DNA of 36,957 bases from JBCCRH01 sp039208045 (lineage in GTDB: Bacteria; Bacteroidota; Bacteroidia; Chitinophagales; Saprospiraceae): contig JBCCRH010000006.1 of NCBI GenBank assembly GCA_039208045.1, positions 1-36,957 of the forward strand. Direction: 5' to 3'. This document shows, piece by piece, positions 6,597-16,900 of the stretch (the stretch's first letter is position 1; each line of letters opens with the position of its first letter). A program made the translations under genes and the position numbers. Below the pieces are notes generated by a model. The model was not told the DNA's origin. It saw only the letters and a program-made list of their open reading frames with translations, and made no database searches.

Positions 6597-9365
6597 ATGA
6601 ACGATTTTTCATTTCTGGCCAACGCACATCCGGCCTATATCGAGCAAATGTATGAGACGTATCAGACCAATCCGGAGGCATTAGATGCTTCTTGGAATGC
6701 TTTCTTTAAGGGGTTTGATTTTGCAGCAAATAGCAATGGACATTCGGAGCAACCTACTGCGACAGCGGGGACTACTTTTAATCCCAAAGAATTTCAGGTG
6801 CTTTCGTTGATTAAGGCTTTTCGCAATCGGGGGCATTTATTGTCTACCACCAATCCTATTCGGCAGCGACTGGATCGTACGCCCAATCTCAACTTGGATG
6901 ATTTTGGATTGTCGGAAGCGGATATGGATACGCCTTTTGTGGCAGGAAAAGAAATTGGAAAAGAGAATGCTACCTTGCGTGAGATTATAGAGCAGATGCG
7001 CAAGGTGTATTGTGGAAATATTGGTTTTGAGTACCACCACATCCAAGATCGGGCGAAGCGCCGTTGGATTCGCGATCGTATTGAGAAGCACCACCCGGAT
7101 AATGCCTTTGATCTTTCTATCGATAAGAAGCGTAGAGTGCTGAAAAAGCTCAATGGTGCAGTGGTATTTGAGCGCTTTTTGCACACCAAATATGTTGGCC
7201 AGAAGCGATTCTCTTTGGAAGGTGGTGAGACGGCTATTGCGGCGCTGGATGGTATCATTAACAAAGGAGCAGAAGATCGAGTGGAGGAAGTACTTATAGG
7301 TATGGCGCACCGGGGTCGCTTGAATGTGCTGGCCAATATCATGGGCAAGACCTATGAGCAAATCTTTAATGAATTTGAAGGCAATGTATTGCCAGATCAG
7401 AGTTTTGGAGATGGTGATGTGAAGTACCACCTGGGCTTTTCTTCGCAGGTGGAGACGCCTTCCGGCAAAAAGATACACCTTAAGCTTGTCCCCAATCCTT
7501 CGCATCTCGAATCGGTAGACCCGATTGTAGAAGGTTTTGCGCGAGCAAAAGCGGATATTTTGTACGATAGTGATTATGATCGTATCCTACCGATCCTTAT
7601 ACATGGTGATGCGGCAGTGGCGGGCCAGGGGGTAGTGTACGAGACGGTGCAGATGAGCCAGCTAGATGGGTATTACACAGGGGGGACGATCCACTTTGTG
7701 ATTAATAATCAGGTAGGTTTTACGACGAACTTTGATGAGGCGCGGTCTTCGACCTATTCTACAGGGGTGGCTAATGTGATTCAGGCGCCTGTCTTCCATG
7801 TCAATGGCGATGACCCAGAGGCTGTGCTGTTCGTTTCTGAAATGGCGATGGAATATCGGCAGAAGTTTAATAATGATGTATTTATTGATATGGTGTGCTA
7901 CCGCAAGCATGGCCATAATGAGGGGGATGATCCAAAGTTTACGCAGCCCGCGATGTATAAGATCATTAATAAGCACCCAAATCCTCGGGAACTTTATTCT
8001 AAAAAGTTGATTGAGCGGGGCGATGTGGATGCAAAATTGGCAGAAGAGTTGGAAGAGGCTTTCTGGAAAGACTTGCAGGATCGCTTAGATGATGTGCGAG
8101 AGAATCCCCTACCCTATGAAGAGCAAGAGCCAGAATTAGCTTGGCGCAAAATGAAAATTGCGAGCTCTCCCGAAGATTTTGAGGTTTCGCCTCCAACGGG
8201 GATTGCGAAGGAGACTATTCAGCACTTAAGCCAGCATTTGGTGAGTATTCCTGAAGGTTTTAATCCCTTGGGTAAAGTAAATCGTATTCTGAAGGGTAAA
8301 CGCAAGTTGCTGGATAATAATCAAATTGATTGGGCGATGGGCGAGTTGATGGCTTATGGTAGCATCCTGATTGAAGGGAAGGATGTGCGGATGAGTGGAC
8401 AGGATGTGCGCCGGGGTACGTTCTCGCACCGCCATGCGGTATTTTATGATGACAAAACCTATGAGTCGTATAATCGCCTAAATCACTTCCAGGAGCAGCA
8501 GGGCAAGTTCCGCATTTTTAACTCTTTGCTATCTGAGTTTGCGGTAATGGGCTTTGAGTATGGCTATTCGATTGCTACGCCTGATGTACTGGTGGTTTGG
8601 GAAGCGCAGTTCGGTGATTTCTATAATGGCGGTCAGACCATTGTAGATCAATACATCTCGGCAGCAGAAAGTAAGTGGCAGAACCAGAGTGGCTTGGTGA
8701 TGCTTTTGCCACATGGGTACGAAGGACAGGGGCCAGAGCACTCTAGTGCGCGCGTGGAGCGTTTCTTGCAGGCTTGTGCCGATTTCAATATGACGGTAGC
8801 TAATGTAACTACGCCAGCGAACTTTTTCCACTTGTTGCGCCGACAGCTGGCGCGGCCATTCCGCAAGCCACTAGTGGTGATGTCGCCTAAGTCGCTACTG
8901 CGCCATCCGAAATGTATTTCTGATTTGAGTGAATTGGAGGAAGGCAAAGCATTCCAAGAAGTACTGGATGATCCAGCAGTGGGGCCACGCAGTGGCAAGA
9001 AGATCAAGCGGTTGGTGCTCTGTACTGGAAAAATCTACTACGAATTATTAAGCTACAAAGAGGAAAATAAGCGCGATGATGTGGCGATTGCTCGCTTAGA
9101 GCAGTTGTATCCACTGCCAGAGCAGCAGATCAAGCAATTGATTAAGAAATATAGCAGTGCAGAGGTGTGCTGGGTGCAAGAAGAGCCTTCTAATATGGGC
9201 TACTGGCAGTATATCAATGCCTTGCTGTTCAGTAAAGAGATTGATATTGATCGCAGTAAATTCCGCTTGATTGCGCGCAAGTCGAGCGCATCGCCTGCCA
9301 CTGGCTTTAAGAAGGTACATGATCAGCAGCAGGCTGATTTGGTGACGCAGGCGTTTGGGGAATAG
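6597..9365 (+). CDS. sucA: 2-oxoglutarate dehydrogenase E1 component
   Basis: The 922-aa ThDP-dependent enzyme decarboxylates 2-oxoglutarate and passes the succinyl group to E2 lipoate in the TCA cycle. The N-terminus (FSFLANAHPAYIEQMYETY, SWNAFFKGF) is the usual E2-docking region. MAHRGRLNVLANIMGK begins at residue 236. GDAAVAGQGVVYETVQMSQL, NNQVGFTT, HVNGDDPEAV and YRKHGHNEGDDPKFTQP form the ThDP and metal core. HGYEGQGPEHSSAR lies in the transketolase-like pyrimidine domain. Length matches the E. coli enzyme (about 930 aa). No sucB (E2) follows, although it is often adjacent; the next gene, 12 bp on, is an NMT1/THI5-like protein. Confidence 0.97.
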   Translation: MNDFSFLANAHPAYIEQMYETYQTNPEALDASWNAFFKGFDFAANSNGHSEQPTATAGTTFNPKEFQVLSLIKAFRNRGHLLSTTNPIRQRLDRTPNLNLDDFGLSEADMDTPFVAGKEIGKENATLREIIEQMRKVYCGNIGFEYHHIQDRAKRRWIRDRIEKHHPDNAFDLSIDKKRRVLKKLNGAVVFERFLHTKYVGQKRFSLEGGETAIAALDGIINKGAEDRVEEVLIGMAHRGRLNVLANIMGKTYEQIFNEFEGNVLPDQSFGDGDVKYHLGFSSQVETPSGKKIHLKLVPNPSHLESVDPIVEGFARAKADILYDSDYDRILPILIHGDAAVAGQGVVYETVQMSQLDGYYTGGTIHFVINNQVGFTTNFDEARSSTYSTGVANVIQAPVFHVNGDDPEAVLFVSEMAMEYRQKFNNDVFIDMVCYRKHGHNEGDDPKFTQPAMYKIINKHPNPRELYSKKLIERGDVDAKLAEELEEAFWKDLQDRLDDVRENPLPYEEQEPELAWRKMKIASSPEDFEVSPPTGIAKETIQHLSQHLVSIPEGFNPLGKVNRILKGKRKLLDNNQIDWAMGELMAYGSILIEGKDVRMSGQDVRRGTFSHRHAVFYDDKTYESYNRLNHFQEQQGKFRIFNSLLSEFAVMGFEYGYSIATPDVLVVWEAQFGDFYNGGQTIVDQYISAAESKWQNQSGLVMLLPHGYEGQGPEHSSARVERFLQACADFNMTVANVTTPANFFHLLRRQLARPFRKPLVVMSPKSLLRHPKCISDLSELEEGKAFQEVLDDPAVGPRSGKKIKRLVLCTGKIYYELLSYKEENKRDDVAIARLEQLYPLPEQQIKQLIKKYSSAEVCWVQEEPSNMGYWQYINALLFSKEIDIDRSKFRLIARKSSASPATGFKKVHDQQQADLVTQAFGE

Positions 9366-9377
9366 AAAGTAGATCAG

Positions 9378-10286
9378 ATGCAACGATTAACTGTAGCCCT
9401 AGATTGGACGCCCAATGTCAATCATATTGGCTTCTTTGTAGCACAAGCGAAGCACTTCTACAGCGAGCTGGGGTTGGAGGTAGAACTCCTAACGCCTTCC
9501 GCAGATAATTATGCCATAACGCCCGCCAAGAAGGTGGAGCTGGGGCAAGCCGACTTTGCTTTGTGCCCTATTGAAAGTGTGATTAGCTATAGAACTAAAA
9601 AGCAGCCTTTTGACCTGCTTGCAATCGCAAGCCTACTCCAAACAGATTTAAGCGCTATTGTAGTCAGAAAAGACAGTGGCATCACCAGCCCCCGAGCGTT
9701 GGATGGTAAAATCTACAGTTCTTACCAAGCACGCTATGAGGATGGTATCGTACGGGCGATGGTGACCAATGATGGAGGGAAAGGTGATTTGAAGATCATT
9801 TATCCAGCAAAGCTTGGCATTTGGAATACCCTACTGAGCGGCCAATCGGATGCCACTTGGATCTTCTTAAATTGGGAGGGGGTGCAAGTGGAAGCGTCCG
9901 CTCCTAAATTTCGTTATTTCAAAATGCGCGATTATCAGATCCCCTATTCCTATTCGCCAGTTATTGCGGCGAGTGCCTCCAGGGCGGCGGTCAACAAGGA
10001 AGCGTATCGCTTATTTCTGAATGCTACGAAAAAGGGATACCTCTACTGTCAGGAATTTCCGGATGAAGCAGTCTCTATTTTGGCGCCGCATCTTCCGCTG
10101 CATGATCAATCTATTGATTTGAAGCGGGCATTGGAAGTTTCTGCTCCCCACTTTGGCACTAGTGAGCATTGGGGTATTATGGAAGAAACGGCGGTTAAAA
10201 AATTTCTGGATTGGGTGCAAGAAAATGGTTTGGAAAAACATGAGCTAGCGTTTTCAACCATCATAAGTAATGGGTACTTAGCTTGA
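9378..10286 (+). CDS. NMT1/THI5-like substrate-binding protein without a signal peptide
   Basis: The 302-aa product opens MQRLTVALDWTPNVNHIGFF, the hallmark of the NMT1/THI5 periplasmic-binding fold that binds thiamine pyrimidine precursors (ThiY-like). Other landmarks are GQADFALCPIESVISY, AIVVRKDSGITSP and PDEAVSILAPHLPL. There is no signal peptide or lipobox and no ABC permease or ATPase next to it, so it looks cytosolic. The CCCFC iron motif of fungal-type Thi5 pyrimidine synthases is absent, so it is unlikely to be that enzyme. It follows sucA, a ThDP enzyme, by 12 bp and is probably co-transcribed with it. A role in binding or sensing a thiamine precursor is inference. The last 9 bp overlap the convergent phosphatase gene. 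Confidence 0.8.
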   Translation: MQRLTVALDWTPNVNHIGFFVAQAKHFYSELGLEVELLTPSADNYAITPAKKVELGQADFALCPIESVISYRTKKQPFDLLAIASLLQTDLSAIVVRKDSGITSPRALDGKIYSSYQARYEDGIVRAMVTNDGGKGDLKIIYPAKLGIWNTLLSGQSDATWIFLNWEGVQVEASAPKFRYFKMRDYQIPYSYSPVIAASASRAAVNKEAYRLFLNATKKGYLYCQEFPDEAVSILAPHLPLHDQSIDLKRALEVSAPHFGTSEHWGIMEETAVKKFLDWVQENGLEKHELAFSTIISNGYLA

Positions 10287-10727
10287 CTTTATAATTTGCT
10301 CACAAGCTTCATCCAGCATATCGAAGACGTTTTGAAATCCATTATCATCCCAGTAAGGATCGGGCACGTCTTGTCGTTCGAATGGTGGGACGCGCTCCAT
10401 AATCATCTGCACCTTTTGCTCCTGCTCCGGGGTGGTGGCTAAGCGCAAAATGTTTTGGTAATTGGATTGATCCATCGCAAAAATGAGGTCATACTCCTGC
10501 AAATCGCTGGCTTTGAACTGGCGGGCTCGTTGCTGTGTAATATCGATGCCATGCTGCTTGGCGATAGCAATGGAGCGCGGGTCGGGGCGCTCTCCGACGT
10601 GCCACGCACCTGTTCCTGCGGAGTCTACTTCCCAGGTTAATCCTTTCTCTTGTAGTTGATGTTTTAAAATCCCTTCTGCTAGAGGAGACCGGCAAATATT
10701 GCCTAAACATACCATTAATACCTTCAT
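10278..10727 (-). CDS. Low-molecular-weight protein tyrosine phosphatase
   Basis: The 149-aa cytoplasmic enzyme has the P-loop VCLGNICRSP with nucleophile C7 and R13 (C-x5-R-S), and the general-acid loop DVPDPYWDD with D123. Other family features are DSAGTGAWHVGERPD and FAMDQSNY. Length is typical (about 150 aa). Such enzymes dephosphorylate protein tyrosines or free sugar phosphates; the substrate here is unknown. The gene has a well-formed promoter of its own and its stop overlaps the convergent NMT1-like gene by 9 bp. Confidence 0.93.
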   Translation of the reverse strand: MKVLMVCLGNICRSPLAEGILKHQLQEKGLTWEVDSAGTGAWHVGERPDPRSIAIAKQHGIDITQQRARQFKASDLQEYDLIFAMDQSNYQNILRLATTPEQEQKVQMIMERVPPFERQDVPDPYWDDNGFQNVFDMLDEACEQIIKSS

Positions 10728-10745
10728 TGTATAGTAATCTACTTA

Positions 10746-10777
10746 CAAATTTATGGTTCCAGATTCATTTCCGCAAA
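10746..10777 (-). promoter_or_regulatory. Promoter of the tyrosine phosphatase gene
   Basis: On the minus strand TTTG (10777-10774) and TAAATTTG (10753-10746) are separated by 20 nt. Both match the Bacteroidota -33/-7 consensus exactly. The inferred start is about 6 nt further on, leaving a leader of about 12 nt before the ATG at 10727. Confidence 0.7.
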
Positions 10778-10798
10778 TCAACTATTGAAATGAAAGAA

Positions 10799-10825
10799 GG
10801 CTGCTCCCAAGAAGTGGAAGCAGCC
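10799..10825 (-). terminator. Hairpin, probable terminator of the giant T9SS gene
   Basis: GGCTGCTCCC (10799-10808) and GGAAGCAGCC (10816-10825) form a 10-bp stem with one mismatch and a 7-nt loop. On the minus strand the stem is followed by a T-rich run (TTCTTTCATTT). It lies about 115 nt beyond the stop at 10941 and just upstream of the phosphatase promoter. It could instead belong to an orphan leader on the plus strand. Confidence 0.5.
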
Positions 10826-10892
10826 CTTAATTAAAAAACCTATTAAAATGTTACTTCGTAAGCTATAATATGAGTAAGCTTAAATGACCTGC

Positions 10893-10932
10893 AGCGGATT
10901 ACAAATCCACTGGGCGCGGGCTAGGCTTTTTT
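10893..10932. repeat. Family-A repeat, single arm
   Basis: AGCGGATTACAAATCCACTG is followed by GGCGCGGGCTAGGCTTTTTT. The arm is almost identical to the one at 29563-29597. It ends 8 bp from the stop codon of the giant T9SS gene. Confidence 0.75.
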
Positions 10933-10940
10933 CATATTGC

Positions 10941-13900
10941 TTAGAGACGATGTACTAATAATTTCTCTGTTTGCACGCTATCCCCTACCCTTAGGTGGAG
11001 GTAGTAGACACCAGCCTCCAAGTTGGATATATCCAATGCTTGTACTGCCTGCTCTGGCTGGCCGATGCGGAGTTGTTGTACTACTTGGCCACTCACATTC
11101 AGTATTGAAATATGCACTTCTTCGTCGGTGTAATGGTGCAGATCAATGTTGACCATTTCAGTAGCTGGATTGGGGTAGATGGAGAAGCTCTTTTCTGGAG
11201 CTATGGGTGCTGCTTGAATAAGATCATTATTCACTGCTTGCTGGATGGCTGTTCCTCCGGTAGTCACTACTTCTACCTGGCTAAAGATGGCAGTAGTAGC
11301 TGTGCCTGATTTCTCACCTGATACAAATATTCCGGCCTCTAGGCAGTCTCCCATTATAACGGTCTGGAAAATATAGGGCGTGTAGAATTGATCATCTACC
11401 GATGCAGAAGCTCTAAAGGTATTGCCAATCCGCTCAATTTTGAGCCAGTACTTATCATAGGATGTTACAGGCTGTGGCCAAGCTGGATAGTTTTCTACTA
11501 CTCTTATTTCTTTGAGTATTCTATTGACTCTATTGGTACTCAAGGCTACCTTCTTTGCCCCTGCCGCCATACCATCTCGTAAGATGATGCCTGCAAAACC
11601 AGCACCGTCTACACTTTCTATGTAGGCCTTGATATACCCATCTCCACATAGCTCGTGAGCAACCATAGCCATATCGTCTTCTATATAAGGGGACTCTGGC
11701 GTACAGTTGCTGGCCGTCAGCGTGTGGCTTTCTGTATTGGCATCATAGGACGAGCTGTTTGAGTTGCCTGCACAGCCAATTCCTCCTTGGTCTTCCCAAC
11801 CACAGGGCAAGCCTTCTACGATGATGTTGGATAGGCACATAGCAGTATTTCCATTGGCATCTTCTACCGTTACCATGAGTGATACGTCATTGCCGACTTC
11901 TGCGCAGTCGATCGTTACCCCATTTGCTGGCTCTACTATATTCACTGCACTACAATTATCGGTGGAAGCACTAAAGTCAAATAATTCATCTATATCGATA
12001 GCAATGCTTAATTCTCCATTAAAGCTCACCATCAGGTCTTTGCAGACAGCTGTTGGAGCTATCTCGTCTAAGACAGTGACAGTGGCGGTACAAGTGCTGC
12101 TATTACCGTTGACATCGGTCACACTTAGGACTTGATCGAAACTACCTACATCACCACAGTCAAAGTCGGTCTGCGTGGTGCCGTAGCTTGCAATAGCACA
12201 ATTATCAGTAGAGCCACCATCTAATGCTTCAGCAGTCAGTGATCCATTACCGTCAATATCGAGTGATATAGTGGCATTTTGGCAAATTGCTACTGGCATC
12301 ATTTCATCCATAACCATGACGGTGGCATCGCAACTGGCTGAGTTTCCACTAGCATCCGTCCCTGTCAGCGTTACGGTATTGCCACCAATGTGGCTACAAT
12401 CAAAAATCGTTTGAGTTAAGCTCAATTGCTCGATCGCACAATTATCGGTAGAGCCTCCATCTACTTGGCCGCTGCTGAGTGTTGCTGCACCATCTCCATC
12501 CAAATAAATAGTCACATCCTCGCAAACCATGATGGGGTCTCTGCGATCAGAAATGGTCACCGTCGCCGTACAGCTGCTGCTATTGCCGCTTTCATCCGTT
12601 ACCGTAAGGCTAACTGTATTACTACCTATGTCTTCACAAGAAAACTGGCTGATGTCTAATACTGTACTGGCAACTCCACAATTATCGCTAGAACCATTAT
12701 CTACATCGCTAGCATTGATACTGGCCATGCCATTGGCATTGAGCATACGCGAAATATTTCTACAGCTAGCAATTGGGGCAATTTCTTCCACCACTGTCAC
12801 TGTAGCGGTACAAGTGCTGCTATTACCGTTGACATCGGTCACCATTAAGCTTTGATTGAAGTTCCCCACGTCACTACAGTCGAAGGCCGTCTGCGTGGTG
12901 CTGTAGTTAGCAATAGCACAATTATCGGTAGAGCCGCCATTTAATTCCTGGGCCGCCAGTGTTCCATTGCCATCACTATCTAGTGTCACCGTCGCATCCT
13001 GGCATACCGCCACAGGCATCACCTCATCCAGAACGGTAATGTTAGCCTCACAACTGGCTGCGTTTCCACTAGCATCTGTCCCAGTCATTTCAACAGCTAC
13101 AGGCGCACCAATATGGCTACAATCGAAGGTTGTTTGCGATAAGCTTAGTTGATCGATGGCACAATTATCAGTAGAGCCTGCATCTACCTGAGCACTAGTA
13201 AGGGTCACCTCACCATTTGCATTCAGATAAACTGTTGCATCTTGACAGGACATGATAGGGTCTCTGTTATCAGAAATGGTCACAGTAGCTGTACAGCTGC
13301 TGCTATTCCCATTGACATCTGTTACGGTGAGCGTAACGGTATTATCACCTATATCTTCGCAGAAGAAGGTACGGGGACTTACTTCCATAGATGCGATACC
13401 ACAAGCATCACTAGAGCCATTGTCGATATGACTAACATTGATGTTTTTTCGGCCATTGGCATTGAGTCTGCGCGTAGCATTTTTGCATAAAGCAATTGGT
13501 GCTACACTATCTTCTACGGTCACCGTTGAAGTACAGGTACTCGAATTATTGTAATCATCCACTACGGTCATGGTAACTGTATTATCCCCAACATGACTAC
13601 AGTCAAAATCAGTTTGACTTAGGCTTTGAGATGCGATATTACAGTAATCAAAAGAACCATTATCTATATCACTTACTGTTGTTGTAGCTTCTCCATTGGC
13701 ATCTAATTGAATTGTCACATCTTTACACAAGGCTTCTGGTGCAGTATTGTCTACCAAATTAGGATAGGAAACGATACAACTAGAAGTATTCCCAGCTTGG
13801 TCTGTAAAAGTAATTGTAATGATCGTTGAGGTACCAATATCTGAGCAATCGACAAAAGACTTTGACGCAGTACGACTTACAATACCACAGTTATCCGTTG

Positions 13901-16900
13901 AATTGCTAGTTAGATTATCAATTATTTGCTGGTCGAAAGGAAAGCCACCAAAACCACCTATATTGATAGTAACTGGGCTAATAAAATCTCCTTGGGCAAG
14001 GGTGGGATGACAACTTGCTACAGGGCCTTCGGTATCTTTCACAGTTACCGTTGCCTGGCAATCAGCTGTATTATTAGATATATCTGTAACCGTTAACGTC
14101 ACTATATGATCACCGACATCATCACAACTAAAATCGGTCTGATCCAATGTAATAGAGGCTATTCCGCAAACATCCGAAGAACCATTGTCAATTTCTGCTG
14201 CAGAAATACTGGCATTTCCGTCTCCATCTAGCTGGATCGACAAGTCTTGACAAAGTGCGGTCGGATTGGTGTTATCTTCTACCGTAACTGTTGAAGTACA
14301 GGTATTTCTGTTATCATAATTATCCTCTACCGTCATAGTGACCATATTAGTGCCAATATCCATACAGTCAAAGTCATATTGATCAAGGCTTATGGAAGCA
14401 ATACCACAGGCATCCGTCGAGCCATTATCGATATCCGCCACCCCTATGGATGCGACTCCTTCGGCATCTAGTTGGATCGTTATATCTTGGCAGCGTGCTT
14501 TTGGAAAATTAGAATCAACAATATTGGTGTAGGTGATCGTACAATTCGAGGTGTTTCCTGCTGCATCACTTAGCGTAACTGTAAGCAACTTAGTTGTTCC
14601 GATGTCTGAGCAATCTATAAAGTTGGGAGTAATACTAGAACTGGTAATTCCGCAGTTATCACGTGAAGAAGCAGTCAGGGCATCCAAGTATTCTTCGCCC
14701 AATTCTGTAAATCCTGTTATGCCAATGAGAATAAAACCATCGACTATTGCATTAGGTACATCCCCTCCAAAATCACATTTTGCAATAGGTGCCGCATCAT
14801 CTTCCACTGTGACTGTAGCCTGGCACTCCGACGTATTGTTGGATAGATCGGTAACCGTTAGCGTCACTACATGATCACCGACATCATCACAACTAAAATC
14901 GGTCTGATCCAACGTAATAGACGAGATACCGCAAATATCCGAAGAACCATTGTCAATATCGGTTGGTGAAACAGCTGCATTCCCTGATGGATCTAATGCT
15001 ACTGTAATATCCCGACATAAGGCTTCAGGAGGCGTCTCATCAATAATATTGGTATAGGTAGCCGTGCAGCTTGAGGCATTACCAGCGGCATCGGTCAGGG
15101 TAAAGGTAAAAATCTTGCTCGTCCCTATATCCGAGCAATCAATGAAATTGGGCGATACCATACCATTGACGATCCCACAATTATCAGTTGACCTTTCCGT
15201 TTGGAATGCAATTCCCCCTTCGTCCCATTCTGTATATCCGATATTTCCAATATTGATTGGTACATCTACTACTATATTCGTCTGCCCATTTGCTGGATCA
15301 CAACTTATTACCGGCGGCGTAGTATCTTCTATGGTTACTTTTGCGGTACAACTACTAGAATTGTTAGCATCATCCACTACTGTAAGGGTCACGGTATTCT
15401 CACTTACATTGCCACAGTCAAAGTTGCTCTGATCTATACTTAGCGTAACGTCTCCACAAAGGTCTGATGAGCCTGCATCAATAGCATCGGCGGTAATACT
15501 TACTTCTCCACCGCTATCTAAAGGCACGGTAATGTCCTGGCAGAGCGCCTCAGGTGCCTCTGTGTCCACAATATTAGTATATGTTATCGTACAGGAAGAG
15601 GTGTTTCCAGTAGCATCAGCTACGGTAAAAGTAATGACTTTTGTAGTGCCAATATCCGAACAATCAATAATAGAAGGAGCAACCGTTCGGCTTACAATCG
15701 AGCAATTATCAGTAGAACCACTGGTGACCAGATCAATGATTTGTTGCGTAAAATTGGTGGGCCCCAATCCCACATTAACAGCTGTTTCTAGTACTGCATT
15801 TAGGCTTCCATTGCTGCCCGGAGTACAGTCTGCTATTGGAGCCTCCGTATCTTCTACCACTACCGTTTGATTTTGAGTGATACTGTTGCCATCACTGTCT
15901 TCAAAAAGCCAAGTAATCGTGTACGTTCCTGTTTCGGTAAAACTTGTTGGGTCTTCCGTCGTTGGTAAAATCGTACCATCGCAGGCATCTGTCGCAGTCA
16001 AAGTGGTACTTACGTCCAAGGCACACGAGCTGGTGAGCACTGGAATGGTATTTTGATCTAAAACGGGTGCAGTCCCATCAATTATAGTTAAACGAGCGGT
16101 ACAATCGTCTGAGCCACCATCTAGTCCAGTTGCGGTAAGCGTAATGGTATTTCTTCCTATATTATTACAATCAAAGGTGGTCATAGATGTCGACAGAGGA
16201 ACAGCCGTACCACATGGAGTAGACGAGCCATCATCAATCAGGCTCGCTACGTCAATAGTAGTGGGTTCTCCACTGGTGAGCGTATACGTAGCGTTTTTAC
16301 ACCTTGCTGTAGGTTTGCCTTCGATAACACTCACGGTGCTTTCACAGGTAGCAGTACGTCCCACTACATCCGTCACGGTTAGCGTCACCTCAATGGGATT
16401 ATCGATATTGGAGCAAGAGAGCTGACTGATAGAGGTTGAGTAAGATACAATACCACAATTATCAGTGGAGCCATCTTCTATATTGAGATAAAAAGAGCTG
16501 GGCAAAATATCAATACTATTCCGAAGTTTATAGACATAATCTTTACATTTAGCTACAGGCGGAAACGCATCATCCGGTTCTACAGCAAAAAGGTCAAAGT
16601 AAAAAGGATCTTCTGTATTATCGGGAGTATACAAACGAAGTTGGTAATTACCAAGTGGTAGGCTAAAGCGCCCTGTGGTATTTTGCTCCAAAAGAAATGG
16701 CCCAGACACTTCATAGATGATCCCGTTGGTACAGGCATTGGTTAGTGTAGCTTGGATTTCAACGTCGGCTTCGCCAGCAAATTGATCACATAGGCTGGTC
16801 GTTTCAATAATAGCATCTACTGTTGCCAGGCATTGATTCCCAAAGGTATATTCTACAAATCCATCGGCATTTGGCTCATCAGCACCTGCCGCTTCTTTTT

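Noticed and set aside
6794..7505. Long minus-strand frames opposite sucA
   Set aside because: The plus strand holds an unambiguous sucA with all motifs; these are shadow frames.
9378..10286. Fungal-type Thi5 pyrimidine synthase
   Set aside because: The CCCFC iron-binding motif is not present.
10893..10932. Family-A arm as the main terminator of the giant gene
   Set aside because: On the minus strand the T-run precedes the stem instead of following it, so it cannot work as an intrinsic terminator in that direction.
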